Source: an uncultured Pelagibacteraceae bacterium (GTDB lineage: Bacteria; Pseudomonadota; Alphaproteobacteria; Pelagibacterales; Pelagibacteraceae). Taken from it: a stretch of DNA of 64,000 bases. The stretch lies in the NCBI GenBank assembly GCA_902559395.1, contig CACEHR010000005.1:1-64000 (forward strand), given 5' to 3'. The position numbers and the translations under genes are program-made. Positions within the stretch are counted from its first letter, which is position 1, and each line of letters begins with the position of its first letter. Below the pieces are notes generated by a model. The model had not been told where the DNA came from. It made no database searches and saw nothing but the letters and a program-made list of their open reading frames with translations. Shown one piece after another: positions 8,867 to 18,016 of this stretch.

Positions 8867-9975
8867 CCTTTCATAGGCATAACAACAAAAATACTATCAA
8901 AATCACCTGGATCTTTTATCAGTGCTGGTGAACCAGTATCATTAAAGAAAATTTCAACTCTATCTCCATCTAGTTGTGAAGCAACATCTATCAAATATCT
9001 AGAGTTAAAACTTATCTCTAAATCATGATCAAACTTAACAGTTAAAGTTTCTTTACCATCACCACTGTTAGTATTATTTACTGACAGATCTAAAGTGTCT
9101 TTAGATAAATTGAATTTCACACCATCTTTTTTGTCTAATGAAACAGATGCAACTCTATCAACTGAATTTAAAAACAATTTTAAGTCTATTTCTAATTTTT
9201 TTTGATTATTTTTAGGTATAACTTGAATGTAATTAGGAAATTTTCCATCAATAAGTTTCGAAATTAAAATACTATTATTTAATTCAAATTTTATTTTTGA
9301 TTTCACATTTGAAACTTTTACATCTCCATCATAGCTGTCTAATAAAGAGCAAAGTTGAAAAATTGTTTTTTTAGGTAGAATTATTGGATCAAAATCAATT
9401 TTTTCCTCTAATCTAACTTTTGAAATAGACATTCTATGACTATCAGTTGCAACTGCTGTTAAATAATTTTTATCTTCAACTTCTGTTTGATGAAGATAAA
9501 TTCCACTTAGGTAATGCCTTGTTTCGTCATTAGAAACTGAAAATTTACACTTATTTAATAATTTCAATAATTGTTTTGATTTAATTATAAATTCATTTTG
9601 ATTAAAATTTTCATCTGTCAGTGGAAACTCTGTTGCACTTATACAATTCAAATTAAAAATAGATTTTTCAGACTCTACTTGTAATTTACTTATATCTGTT
9701 AGGGAAAGATTTATTTTTTTTCCTGAGTTAAACTTTCTTATAATATCATACATGATTGAGGAAGTTGTGGTTGTTTTACCCTCCTCTAGAATTTCTACAT
9801 TATTTAATTGGTGTATAAATATTAAATCTAGATCAGTCGCAGTGATAGTAAGTTTTGAATTACTTGCATCTAACAAAATATTAGAAAGTATTGGTAATGT
9901 GCTTCTTTTTTCAATAACGCCTTGACAATAATTTAATGCTTGCTGAAGATCCTGTTGATTAACGTTAAATTTCAT
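8863..9975 (-). CDS. dnaN: DNA polymerase III beta subunit (sliding clamp)
   Basis: A 370-residue clamp that tethers the replicative polymerase to DNA. The N-terminal MKFNVNQQDLQQAL and KRSTLPILSN, the central DSHRMS, and the C-terminal VVMPMKG ending are clamp signatures. Its start lies 11 bases inside the 3' end of dnaA, so the two are co-transcribed. The usual third gene recF is not present downstream; the next gene is convergent plsC. Confidence 0.97.
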   Translation of the reverse strand: MKFNVNQQDLQQALNYCQGVIEKRSTLPILSNILLDASNSKLTITATDLDLIFIHQLNNVEILEEGKTTTTSSIMYDIIRKFNSGKKINLSLTDISKLQVESEKSIFNLNCISATEFPLTDENFNQNEFIIKSKQLLKLLNKCKFSVSNDETRHYLSGIYLHQTEVEDKNYLTAVATDSHRMSISKVRLEEKIDFDPIILPKKTIFQLCSLLDSYDGDVKVSNVKSKIKFELNNSILISKLIDGKFPNYIQVIPKNNQKKLEIDLKLFLNSVDRVASVSLDKKDGVKFNLSKDTLDLSVNNTNSGDGKETLTVKFDHDLEISFNSRYLIDVASQLDGDRVEIFFNDTGSPALIKDPGDFDSIFVVMPMKG

Positions 9976-11383
9976 TTTCTTTATTATTATATAAAATCTG
10001 GTTTTTTAATTTATTTATATTATCAACCATCTCAGGATCTTTTTCTTTTATCTTTTCAATAGTTTTTACTGAATGAATTATTGTTGTATGGTCTCGATTA
10101 GAAAATTCTCTTCCAATTTCAGGTAATGATTTAGAAGTCAAAATTTTAGTTAAATAAATTGCTGTTTGCCTAGGTCTTACTAAATATCTTGATCTTCTAG
10201 ATGATAGCATTTCATTTTTACTGATTTTGAAAAACTTACAAACAATTGTCTGAATTAGATCTATTGTAACTTTATTTTCCGCTAAATTTAATAAATCCTT
10301 TAAAACTACTTTAGTTTCAGCAAGATTTGGCACTTTGTTGTAGATTCTTGAAAATGAAACAACTCTGTTTATTGCACCAACTAATTCCCTTACACTTCCA
10401 GTTATTTCATTACTTATAAAATCTTGAATTTCTCTAGAAACTTGTAATTGTTCGGAATACAAGGCATTCAATTCTTCAGTTTTTTTTTGAACTATTTTTT
10501 TTCTTAGCTCAAGGTCTGGCTTTTGAATATCAATAACTAATCCGCCAGAAAATCTTGATTTAATTCTTTCTTGAATCCTTGATAATTTGTTTGGTGCTCG
10601 ATCAGCTGATACAATTATTTGAGACCCCTTATCAAGTAATGCATTAAATGTATGAAAAAACTCCTCCTGCATAGCCTCTTTTCCGCTTATAAACTGGATA
10701 TCATCAATTAATAAAATATCTGTATTTCTAAAATATTCTTTAAACTTAACCATGTCGTTTAATTTAATTGATTTCACAAACTGATACATGAAACGTTCTG
10801 CAGAAATAAACATTACTTTATTATTTTTTTTAAGCTCTAAACCTATTGAATTTAATAAGTGAGTTTTTCCCATTCCAACACCACCATAAATATAAAGTGG
10901 ATTATAGTGAGATATATTTTCAGAAACTTTTAAAGAAGCTTCGTAAGCTAATTTGTTACTTGAACCTGTAATAAAATTATCAAATCTTTTATTTGGATCA
11001 ATTCTATTATATTGAAGGTAAGAATCTTTTATAAATGAAACTTTTTCATTATTATTGTTCTCATTAATATTATTTTCCTTTAAAGTGGTATCTTGAGCTT
11101 TTTCAACTATTTTGAACTCAATTCTAATAATGTCTTTTTTATATACCTTAATTATCTTTAATATTTGGTCTAAATACCTTGAAGTAATCCAATCTCTAAT
11201 AAATCTTGTTGGAACTGATAATAATAAGTAATTATTGAATTCCTCTACAAAAGAAATCTTTTTTAACCAGCTCTCATAAACTTCTAAGCCTAGTTTATTT
11301 TTCATTTCATTCTGTACTTGCTTCCATTCGAAGCTTTCAGAAGAAAAATTATTAATATTTTTTGTATTTGTTAATTTATTCAT
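9965..11383 (-). CDS. dnaA: Chromosomal replication initiator DnaA
   Basis: A 472-residue initiator. Domain I is at residues 15-90, a low-complexity Asn-rich linker (domain II) at about 100-115, and the AAA+ domain has Walker A GGVGMGKTHLL near 167-177 and Walker B LLIDDIQFI. The C-terminal DnaA-box-binding helix-turn-helix includes NRDHTTIIHSVKTI. The start follows an AT-rich, repeat-bearing region at 11384-11696, which probably carries its promoter and could be involved in origin function. Confidence 0.97.
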   Translation of the reverse strand: MNKLTNTKNINNFSSESFEWKQVQNEMKNKLGLEVYESWLKKISFVEEFNNYLLLSVPTRFIRDWITSRYLDQILKIIKVYKKDIIRIEFKIVEKAQDTTLKENNINENNNNEKVSFIKDSYLQYNRIDPNKRFDNFITGSSNKLAYEASLKVSENISHYNPLYIYGGVGMGKTHLLNSIGLELKKNNKVMFISAERFMYQFVKSIKLNDMVKFKEYFRNTDILLIDDIQFISGKEAMQEEFFHTFNALLDKGSQIIVSADRAPNKLSRIQERIKSRFSGGLVIDIQKPDLELRKKIVQKKTEELNALYSEQLQVSREIQDFISNEITGSVRELVGAINRVVSFSRIYNKVPNLAETKVVLKDLLNLAENKVTIDLIQTIVCKFFKISKNEMLSSRRSRYLVRPRQTAIYLTKILTSKSLPEIGREFSNRDHTTIIHSVKTIEKIKEKDPEMVDNINKLKNQILYNNKENEI

Positions 11384-11696
11384 AACTTAAGGGGAAATCT
11401 CAGTTAGAACTATTTAAAAAAATTTGCAACAAGTTAATAAAGAAATTTAAAAAAAAATAAAATCTATGATTGTGATTTATATTTTAAAAAATAAATTCTA
11501 AATTAAACTTAAATTTAAAATTATAAATTGAATCGAATATAGATTGAATCAATTAATTGATTGAATTAAAATTAAATCAAATATAGATTGAATGACGATA
11601 ATCCAAATATTTACTAAATCTAAATATAGTAACTTAATACAAAACTTAAATATATAATGTGGATATCAGGAGTTGTTTGAAAATTTAAACTAACGT
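11384..11696. other. AT-rich dnaA-rpsT intergenic region with iterated ATTGAAT motifs; candidate control or origin region
   Basis: The longest gene-free stretch of the window (about 310 bases). Four copies of ATTGAAT lie at 11527, 11543, 11560 and 11587. Two of them sit in longer near-identical 20-mers at 11531-11550 and 11575-11594. A perfect 16-base palindrome, AATCAATTAATTGATT, is at 11547-11562. One near-DnaA-box, TGTGGATAT (reverse complement ATATCCACA, one mismatch to TTATCCACA), is at 11658-11666. No tRNA or ORF is visible. A role as dnaA promoter or operator, or as part of an origin, is inference. Confidence 0.45.
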
Positions 11697-11957
11697 TTAG
11701 ATTGCAGCAATTTTTTTTGTTATTCTAGAAACATTTCTAGAAGCATTTTGTTTTTTTATTATTCCTGTTTTTGCAATTTTCATCAACTCAGAGTTTAACT
11801 TTGGTAGAAATTTAATAGCTTCATCTTTCTTTTTACCATCAATTAGAAGGTTCATTTTCTTAAGAGCATTTCTAAATCTGCTCTTTCTAGCTTTATTTAC
11901 CGCTGTTTGTTTAGAAATTCTTCTAATTCTCTTAATTGCTGATTTTGTGTTTGCCAT
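11697..11957 (-). CDS. rpsT: 30S ribosomal protein S20
   Basis: An 86-residue basic protein beginning MANTKSAIKRIRRISK, the standard S20 N-terminus, and ending KKIAAI. It binds 16S rRNA in the small subunit. The open frame extends upstream to 12029 within the mutM gene, but the start at 11957 gives the conserved N-terminus and normal length. It lies just behind mutM on the same strand and before dnaA. Confidence 0.96.
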   Translation of the reverse strand: MANTKSAIKRIRRISKQTAVNKARKSRFRNALKKMNLLIDGKKKDEAIKFLPKLNSELMKIAKTGIIKKQNASRNVSRITKKIAAI

Positions 11958-12007
11958 CTGCGCAGGGGTATAGCTTGAGAATTTAAAGTGGTCAACTAAA
12001 TATTTAA

Positions 12008-12871
12008 CTATTTTTGACAAGAAATACAAAAAAAAGTTGATCTATTTGATGTTATTTTTTTTTTTATAATACCCTTGCAATGCGTACGCTTACAACCAGT
12101 ACCGTCTTGCTGATAAACTTTAAACTCTTTTTGAAAGTTACCTTTGTTACCTGAAATATCTTTAAAATCTCTTATACTTGAACCTCCCTTATTAATTGCC
12201 TGTTGAAGTATTTTCTTAGAATTTAAAATAATATTTAAACATTCATTTTTGTTAAGTCTTTTTGCCTTTTTAAATGGATTTATTTTACTAGCGAAAAGAA
12301 TTTCACTTGCATAAATATTACCTATTCCAGAAACAAATCTCTGATCAAGTAAGAAACTTTTTATATCCTTATTTTTTTTCTTAAAATAATTCACTACATA
12401 ATTTAAGTTAAATTTGTCACTAAATGGTTCAGGTCCCATTGATTTAAATCTTCTCTGTAGATCTTGATAATTTTTAATTATTTCAAAAAATCCAAAACGT
12501 CTTGGATCATTATAAATTACTTTCAAGCTATCAAATACAAACTCTGCATGATTGTGTTTTTTAGGTAAAAAAGGTGAATGATAAAAACTAGTATTCGTAA
12601 ATTTTAGAGGCTTTTTCTTATCAAGAATATGAATTGTTCCTGACATTCCTAAATGAATTAAACAATAATCTTCATTTTGAAAATGGATAATTAAATATTT
12701 AGAAAATCTACTAACTTCAATTATTTTTTTATTTTTAAGAAAACTTTCAAAATCACTTGGTATTTTAAACCTTAAATTCCTGTTTCTGATTATTACTTTT
12801 TTTATGCTTTTTTTTTTGATCTTTTTATGAAGGGATTGTCTAACAATTTCTACTTCTGGTAATTCTGGCAT
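12008..12871 (-). CDS. mutM: Formamidopyrimidine-DNA glycosylase (Fpg)
   Basis: A 287-residue bifunctional base-excision glycosylase/AP lyase that removes 8-oxoguanine. The N-terminus PELPEVE gives the catalytic Pro2 and Glu3. SGIGNIYASE is the H2TH region (about residues 180-189). The C-terminal zinc finger has four cysteines in CKRTHC and CISC. Divergent from ubiE across 29 bases, upstream of rpsT. Confidence 0.96.
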   Translation of the reverse strand: MPELPEVEIVRQSLHKKIKKKSIKKVIIRNRNLRFKIPSDFESFLKNKKIIEVSRFSKYLIIHFQNEDYCLIHLGMSGTIHILDKKKPLKFTNTSFYHSPFLPKKHNHAEFVFDSLKVIYNDPRRFGFFEIIKNYQDLQRRFKSMGPEPFSDKFNLNYVVNYFKKKNKDIKSFLLDQRFVSGIGNIYASEILFASKINPFKKAKRLNKNECLNIILNSKKILQQAINKGGSSIRDFKDISGNKGNFQKEFKVYQQDGTGCKRTHCKGIIKKKITSNRSTFFCISCQK

Positions 12872-12900
12872 TTGATACTATATTCAATATATATTTTTTT

Positions 12901-13605
12901 ATGCAACAAAATCTTCAAAATAAAAAAGGACTTGTAGAAAATGTATTTAATCAGGTCTACAACAAATATGACTTGATGAATGACTTTATGTCTATGGGTG
13001 TACATAGATATTGGAAAAAAAGTTTAATCAATATGATGAATCCGAGAGTTAATAGAAAATTAATTGATGTTGCGTGTGGGACAGGGGATGTTGGAAAATT
13101 ATTTTTAGATAGCACAAATAAAGAGGCTGAAATTACTTGTGTAGACCCTAATAAAGGAATGGTTAGTCAAGGAAAGCAAAAATTATCTAATTACAAAAAT
13201 ATAAAATGGGTTATTTCTCCAGCAGAAAAATTACCAATAAAAGACAATTCATTTGATTATTACACTATTAGTTTTGGGCTAAGAAATACCAAAAATTTAA
13301 ATAAAGCACTTTCAGAAGCCTATAGAGTTTTAAAGCCTGGTGGACGCTATCTATGTCTGGAATTTTCTAAGATTCAAAATTCAAATCTTGATTTTGTATA
13401 TAAAAATTATTCAAAACTCATTCCTATTATTGGTCAGTTTGTAGTTGGAGAAAAAAAACCTTACGAATATTTAATCAAAAGTATTGAACAATTTATTAAT
13501 CAAGATGAATTAATAGAGTTGATGGAAAAAAATAATTTTCATAAATGTTCTTATAGAAATCTTTCTGGTGGTATTGTTTCAATTCATAGTGGTTGGAAAA
13601 TTTAA
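12901..13605 (+). CDS. ubiE: Demethylmenaquinone/2-methoxy-6-polyprenyl-benzoquinol C-methyltransferase
   Basis: A 234-residue SAM-dependent methyltransferase of ubiquinone biosynthesis. The family signature YDLMNDFMSMGVHRYWK lies at about residues 23-39. The SAM-binding motif is DVACGTGD (about 57-64), and LKPGGRYLCLEFSK is the family's second signature. It heads the ubiE-ubiB-coaBC-dut run; its stop overlaps the ubiB ATG by one base. Confidence 0.96.
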   Translation: MQQNLQNKKGLVENVFNQVYNKYDLMNDFMSMGVHRYWKKSLINMMNPRVNRKLIDVACGTGDVGKLFLDSTNKEAEITCVDPNKGMVSQGKQKLSNYKNIKWVISPAEKLPIKDNSFDYYTISFGLRNTKNLNKALSEAYRVLKPGGRYLCLEFSKIQNSNLDFVYKNYSKLIPIIGQFVVGEKKPYEYLIKSIEQFINQDELIELMEKNNFHKCSYRNLSGGIVSIHSGWKI

Positions 13606-15173
13606 TGATTAAAAAACTTATTACTTTATTTAAATTAGGAAGAAAAATTGCAAAATCAGATATTTTAAAAATTGCATCAAAATTTAAAAAACCTCCTTTA
13701 GCTGTAACAATATTATTCCAAATTTTATCTATTTCATTTGAAAAAAAAGAACAAAATAATTTAATTGAGGATGATGGTGAAAGACTGTCTAGGTCATTAG
13801 AATCTATGGGTACAACTTTCATCAAACTTGGGCAATTTCTTGCTACTAGACCAGATATAATTGGAGAAGAATTATCTTTAAAGCTAGAAAAACTTCAAGA
13901 TCGATTACCCCCTTTTTCAATTCATGAAGCAAAAAAAATTATTAAAGAAGATCTTGGAATTGATGCGTTTAATTCACTAATTGATTTAAGTGAACCAGTT
14001 GCTGCTGCATCAATTGCACAAGTTCATAAAGCAAAAATAAATGATAATGGAACAATTAAAGATGTAGCAATAAAAATTTTAAGACCAAATATAAAAAAAA
14101 TATTCAATGAAGAAATAGATGCAATGATGTTATTTGCATTTATTATTGAGTCATTTGTAAAAAAAACAAAAAGATTAAAACTTGTTGAAGTTGTTTTTTT
14201 ACTTAAAGAAATAACTAATCTTGAAATGGATTTAAGATTCGAAGCTGCTGCGGCTAATGAATATGCTGAAAACACTAAAAATGATGCTGGATTTAAAGTT
14301 CCTGAAATTTATTGGAATTTTACTAGTGAAAATGTAATGACTTTGGATTGGATAGATGGAATTTCAATAAGAGAAGCTGAGGAGCTAAAGAAAAGAAATT
14401 TAGATACTAATAAAATAGCTGAAGATATTATCCAACATTTTTTAAGACATGCTGTAAGAGATGGTTTTTTTCATGCAGATATGCATCAAGGAAATATTTT
14501 TGTTGATAATAGTGGCCAAATTGTACCTATAGATTTTGGGATTATGGGCAGGTTAGACAAACTTAGTAAAAGGTTTTTAGCAGAAATTTTATTTGGATTT
14601 ATTCAAAGAGATTATCGTAAAGTAGCTGAAGTTCACTTAGTGGCCGGATTAGTTCCAAAAGAAGTACCAATCGATGATCTAGCTCAAGCTTTGAGATCAA
14701 TTGGTGAGCCTATATTTGGTCAAGAAGTAAAAGATATTTCAGGAGGTAAATTACTCAAACAATTGTTTGATGTAACAGAAAAGTTTAATATGCAAACTCA
14801 ACCTCAATTATTAATGTTGCAAAAAACTATGGTTGTTGTTGAAGGTGTAGCAAGAAAGTTAAATCCAAACACAAATATTTGGACAACTTCAAAGCCTGTA
14901 CTAGAAAATTGGCTTAAAGAAACCAAAGATCCAATTAATAATTTAAATGAAACTTTAAAAAATACATCTGAAGTGATTAAACGTTTACCAGAATTTCCTG
15001 AGATTATGGATAAAGCAAATCAAGCATTAACGTTTTTAGCTAGTGGTCAAATTCCACAAAATTCAAATTCTTACACCGCTCTGAATGATAAGAAATCAGA
15101 AATGATAACATTTAGAAATCAATCTATTATTGGTTTATTACTTCTTGTAATTTTTGGCCTTATAGTATTTTAA
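13605..15173 (+). CDS. ubiB: UbiB/ABC1 family protein of ubiquinone biosynthesis
   Basis: A 522-residue atypical kinase-like (ADCK/UbiB) protein needed for ubiquinone synthesis in the membrane. The KxGQ motif appears as FIKLGQF near residue 72, AAASIAQVH is the Ala-rich loop that replaces the kinase P-loop, FFHADMHQGN is the catalytic-loop equivalent and PIDFGIMG the metal-binding DFG. A C-terminal hydrophobic helix (about residues 505-521) anchors it. The ATG at 13605 is preferred over a TTG at 13593, which lies inside ubiE. Confidence 0.95.
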   Translation: MIKKLITLFKLGRKIAKSDILKIASKFKKPPLAVTILFQILSISFEKKEQNNLIEDDGERLSRSLESMGTTFIKLGQFLATRPDIIGEELSLKLEKLQDRLPPFSIHEAKKIIKEDLGIDAFNSLIDLSEPVAAASIAQVHKAKINDNGTIKDVAIKILRPNIKKIFNEEIDAMMLFAFIIESFVKKTKRLKLVEVVFLLKEITNLEMDLRFEAAAANEYAENTKNDAGFKVPEIYWNFTSENVMTLDWIDGISIREAEELKKRNLDTNKIAEDIIQHFLRHAVRDGFFHADMHQGNIFVDNSGQIVPIDFGIMGRLDKLSKRFLAEILFGFIQRDYRKVAEVHLVAGLVPKEVPIDDLAQALRSIGEPIFGQEVKDISGGKLLKQLFDVTEKFNMQTQPQLLMLQKTMVVVEGVARKLNPNTNIWTTSKPVLENWLKETKDPINNLNETLKNTSEVIKRLPEFPEIMDKANQALTFLASGQIPQNSNSYTALNDKKSEMITFRNQSIIGLLLLVIFGLIVF

Positions 15174-15181
15174 TTCTGCAG

Positions 15182-16387
15182 ATGAAAAATTTGTTAAATA
15201 AAAAAATACTATTTATTATCTGTGGAGGAATATCTGCTTATAAAAGTCTTGAAACAATTAGGCTTTTTAAAAAGAATGGTGCAGAAATAAAGACAATTCT
15301 TACAACAAGTGCAAAAGAGTTTGTAACTCCGCTTTCAATAACCTCACTTTCTCAAGGTAAAGTTTATAGTGATTTATTTAGTGTAGAAAATGAGGCTGAA
15401 ATGGATCATATTTCACTTTCAAGATGGGCAGATATACTTGTAATTGCACCTGCAACGGCAAATACAATTTCGAAACTGGCTCAAGGAACAACTGATGATT
15501 TAGCATCCACTGTTGTTTTGGCATCAGATAAAGACATTATTTTAGCACCAGCAATGAATGTAAGAATGTGGGAGCATCCAACTACTAAAACAAATATAAA
15601 AAAATTAAAAGGGTTTGGATATAAACTAATAGGTCCAGAGGTTGGTGATATGGCATGTGGTGAATATGGAGAGGGTAAAATGTCAGACCCATCAGTAATT
15701 GCTGAAGAAGTTGATAAATATTTCTTAACTCAAAAAAATAACAAAAAATTTAAAGCATTAGTTACAGCAGGTCCAACTAATGAGTACATAGATCCAGTTC
15801 GTTTTATTACAAATAAATCAAGTGGCAAACAAGGATATGAATTAGCAAAATCATTATCCAAAAAAGGTTTTGATACAACATTAATATCAGGTCCAACTAA
15901 TCTTGAAATAACTAAAGATATTAATCTTATAAAAGTTGAAACAGCAGATGAAATGTTAGTTGCTACTCAAGAAAATTTACCTGTTGATGTAGCAATTTTT
16001 TCTGCTGCGGTAGCTGATTTTAAAATTAACAAAAAGTATGAAAATAAAATTAAAAAACAAGAGAACCTAAACTTAAATTTAGAAAAGAATGTAGATATAC
16101 TTCATTATGTGTCTAACCATAACTCTATGAGACCTGAACTTGTCATTGGATTTGCAGCAGAAACTAATGAGATTGATAAAAATGCAGAGGAAAAATTAAA
16201 TAAGAAAAGTTGTGACTGGATAATTTCTAATGATGTATCAAATAAAGATATAGGATTTAATTCTGATTATAATGAAGTAACAATTCATTATAAAAACAAA
16301 GACCTAAAAAAAGAAAAACTTTCGTACAAAAAAAAATCTGGAATTTCTGATGAAATAGTTGATAGAATAATTGATCAATTAAATTAA
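15182..16387 (+). CDS. coaBC: Bifunctional phosphopantothenoylcysteine decarboxylase / phosphopantothenate-cysteine ligase
   Basis: A 401-residue two-domain coenzyme A biosynthesis enzyme. The N-terminal flavin decarboxylase (CoaC) domain has GGISAYKS, APAMNVRMW and the active-site CGEYGEGKM segment. The C-terminal ligase (CoaB) domain starts near residue 194 with ALVTAGPTNEYIDPVRFITN and has the conserved SAAVADF. Its last base overlaps the dut start. Confidence 0.96.
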   Translation: MKNLLNKKILFIICGGISAYKSLETIRLFKKNGAEIKTILTTSAKEFVTPLSITSLSQGKVYSDLFSVENEAEMDHISLSRWADILVIAPATANTISKLAQGTTDDLASTVVLASDKDIILAPAMNVRMWEHPTTKTNIKKLKGFGYKLIGPEVGDMACGEYGEGKMSDPSVIAEEVDKYFLTQKNNKKFKALVTAGPTNEYIDPVRFITNKSSGKQGYELAKSLSKKGFDTTLISGPTNLEITKDINLIKVETADEMLVATQENLPVDVAIFSAAVADFKINKKYENKIKKQENLNLNLEKNVDILHYVSNHNSMRPELVIGFAAETNEIDKNAEEKLNKKSCDWIISNDVSNKDIGFNSDYNEVTIHYKNKDLKKEKLSYKKKSGISDEIVDRIIDQLN

Positions 16388-16824
16388 TGGCAAAAGTTCT
16401 TATCAAAAAGTTAGACCCTGCGGTTGAATTACCCGCTTACAAAACAGAAGGTGCATCAGGTATGGATTTGATGGCATTAGTAAAAGAACCTATTAATCTT
16501 AAACCAAACTCATCATGCTTAGTACCAACAGGGCTTGCTGTTGCATTTTCAAGTGATTTCGAAATCCAAATAAGACCAAGATCTGGTTTAGCTGCAAAAA
16601 ACAACATTAGTGTTTTAAATACACCTGGAACTATTGATAGTGATTACAGGGGAGAAATAAAAGTAATCCTTTTTAATCACGGAAAAAGTGATTTTTTAAT
16701 AAATAATAAGGATAGAATAGCACAAATGATTTTAACTCCTGTAATTAAAATGGATCTTGAGGAAACTGATAATCTACCAGAAACAATTAGAGGAGAAGGT
16801 GGGTTTGGCTCAACAGGAAAATGA
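16387..16824 (+). CDS. dut: dUTP diphosphatase
   Basis: A 145-residue trimeric dUTPase that hydrolyses dUTP to dUMP, keeping uracil out of DNA. Motif 1 is ASGMDLMA, motif 2 RPRSGLA, motif 3 GTIDSDYRGEI, motif 4 RIAQMI, and the C-terminal motif 5 RGEGGFGSTGK is complete. Overlaps coaBC at its start (TAATG) and the ThiF-like gene at its end (ATGA). Confidence 0.96.
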   Translation: MAKVLIKKLDPAVELPAYKTEGASGMDLMALVKEPINLKPNSSCLVPTGLAVAFSSDFEIQIRPRSGLAAKNNISVLNTPGTIDSDYRGEIKVILFNHGKSDFLINNKDRIAQMILTPVIKMDLEETDNLPETIRGEGGFGSTGK

Positions 16825-17576
16825 GCAAAAATTTAAACAAAAAAGAAATAGAGAAATTCTCGAGGCAAATAATTCTTAAAAATATTGGTGCAACAGGTCA
16901 AAAAAAAATTTTATCTTCAAAAGTATTGATAGTTGGTATGGGTGGTCTAGGTTGCCCAGTAGCAGAATTTTTAACTAGATCGGGTATTGGTACACTTGGG
17001 ATTGCAGATCATGATACTGTAAGTCTCTCTAATATCCACAGACAAAGCCTGTATAATGAAAAAGATATAAATCAATCTAAAGTAAAGATTGCAAAAAAAA
17101 AATTAAATAAAATTAATCCAAAGACAAAAATAAATATTTTTAATTTAAAATTAAATAAAACTACATTTGAAAAAATTATTAAAAATTATGACTATATTGT
17201 TGATGGGACTGATAACTTTGAAAGTAAATTTTTAATAAATGATTTAAGTCTAAAATATAAAAAGTTTTTAGTCACAGGTGCTATAAGTAAGTTTGATGGA
17301 CACATTTTTACTTTTAATTTTACCAACAAAAAAGATCCTTGCTTGAGATGTTTTTATCAAGAAGAAACAATATCTGATGAAATTTTAAATTGTGAATATG
17401 AGGGAATTTTAGGAACTGTTGCAGGAATAATAGGTACGTTACAAGCCAATGAAGTTTTAAAAAAAATATTAAATATTGGACAAAATTTAAATGGATACAT
17501 TCTAATTCTAGATCTTTTAAATTTAAATTTCAGAAAAGCCAAAATTAATAAAAGAAAAAAATGCTTATGCAACTAA
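16821..17576 (+). CDS. ThiF/MoeB/HesA family adenylyltransferase
   Basis: A 251-residue E1-like enzyme that adenylates the C-terminal glycine of a sulfur-carrier protein (ThiS or MoaD). The nucleotide site is VLIVGMGGLGCPVAEFL (about residues 35-51), followed by DHDTVSLSNIHRQSL. CLRC (about residues 184-187) is the first zinc half-site. The C-terminus ends KKCLCN, so the second half-site is CxC rather than the usual CxxC. There is no rhodanese extension. No thi or moa genes flank it, so whether it serves thiamine or molybdopterin synthesis is open. Confidence 0.88.
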   Translation: MSKNLNKKEIEKFSRQIILKNIGATGQKKILSSKVLIVGMGGLGCPVAEFLTRSGIGTLGIADHDTVSLSNIHRQSLYNEKDINQSKVKIAKKKLNKINPKTKINIFNLKLNKTTFEKIIKNYDYIVDGTDNFESKFLINDLSLKYKKFLVTGAISKFDGHIFTFNFTNKKDPCLRCFYQEETISDEILNCEYEGILGTVAGIIGTLQANEVLKKILNIGQNLNGYILILDLLNLNFRKAKINKRKKCLCN

Positions 17577-18016
17577 TAATAAAAAAAATTTATATAATAT
17601 TTTTTTTGTTATTTTTTACTCACATTTCGTTTGCTAATGAAATTTTTGTCTCTCTTAAAAAAAATAAAGTAAACGTTCGTTACGGACCAAGTTTTGAATC
17701 TGATATTAAATACGTTTATAAAAAAATAAATCTTCCATTAAAACAAATCGATAAAAAAGAGAATTTCAGGCGAATTATAGATTTAAAAAATAACAGTGGG
17801 TGGATTCATATCTCTCAATTAAAAAAAAGTAATTCTGTAATAACTACGAAAGATAAAGTTTTATTTAAAAAACCTACATCTTTTGCTAAACCAATTGCTC
17901 AAATAAAAGAGGGAAGATTATTAATTTTAGAAAAATGTGAAAAAAATTGGTGTAAAATTACATCAGAAAAATTTGAAGGTTGGATTAAAACAGATAATAT
18001 TTGGGGACTAAATTAA
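17561..18016 (+). CDS. Secreted bacterial SH3-domain protein
   Basis: A 151-residue protein with a hydrophobic signal peptide (residues about 7-24, cut near SFA-NE). Two SH3-like segments follow: VNVRYGPSFESDIKYVY (about residues 36-52) with SGWIHISQLK, and a second repeat ending EGWIKTDNIWGL. Proteins of this type (SH3b domain) probably contact cell wall or envelope. It overlaps the end of the ThiF-like gene and interlocks stops with the convergent DUF3501 gene. A start two codons later (17567) is also possible. Confidence 0.82.
   Translation: MLMQLIIKKIYIIFFLLFFTHISFANEIFVSLKKNKVNVRYGPSFESDIKYVYKKINLPLKQIDKKENFRRIIDLKNNSGWIHISQLKKSNSVITTKDKVLFKKPTSFAKPIAQIKEGRLLILEKCEKNWCKITSEKFEGWIKTDNIWGLN

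Noticed and set aside
11958-12029. 24-residue N-terminal extension of S20
   Set aside because: It lies in the mutM 3' end and is not part of S20; MANTKSAIKR is the standard start.
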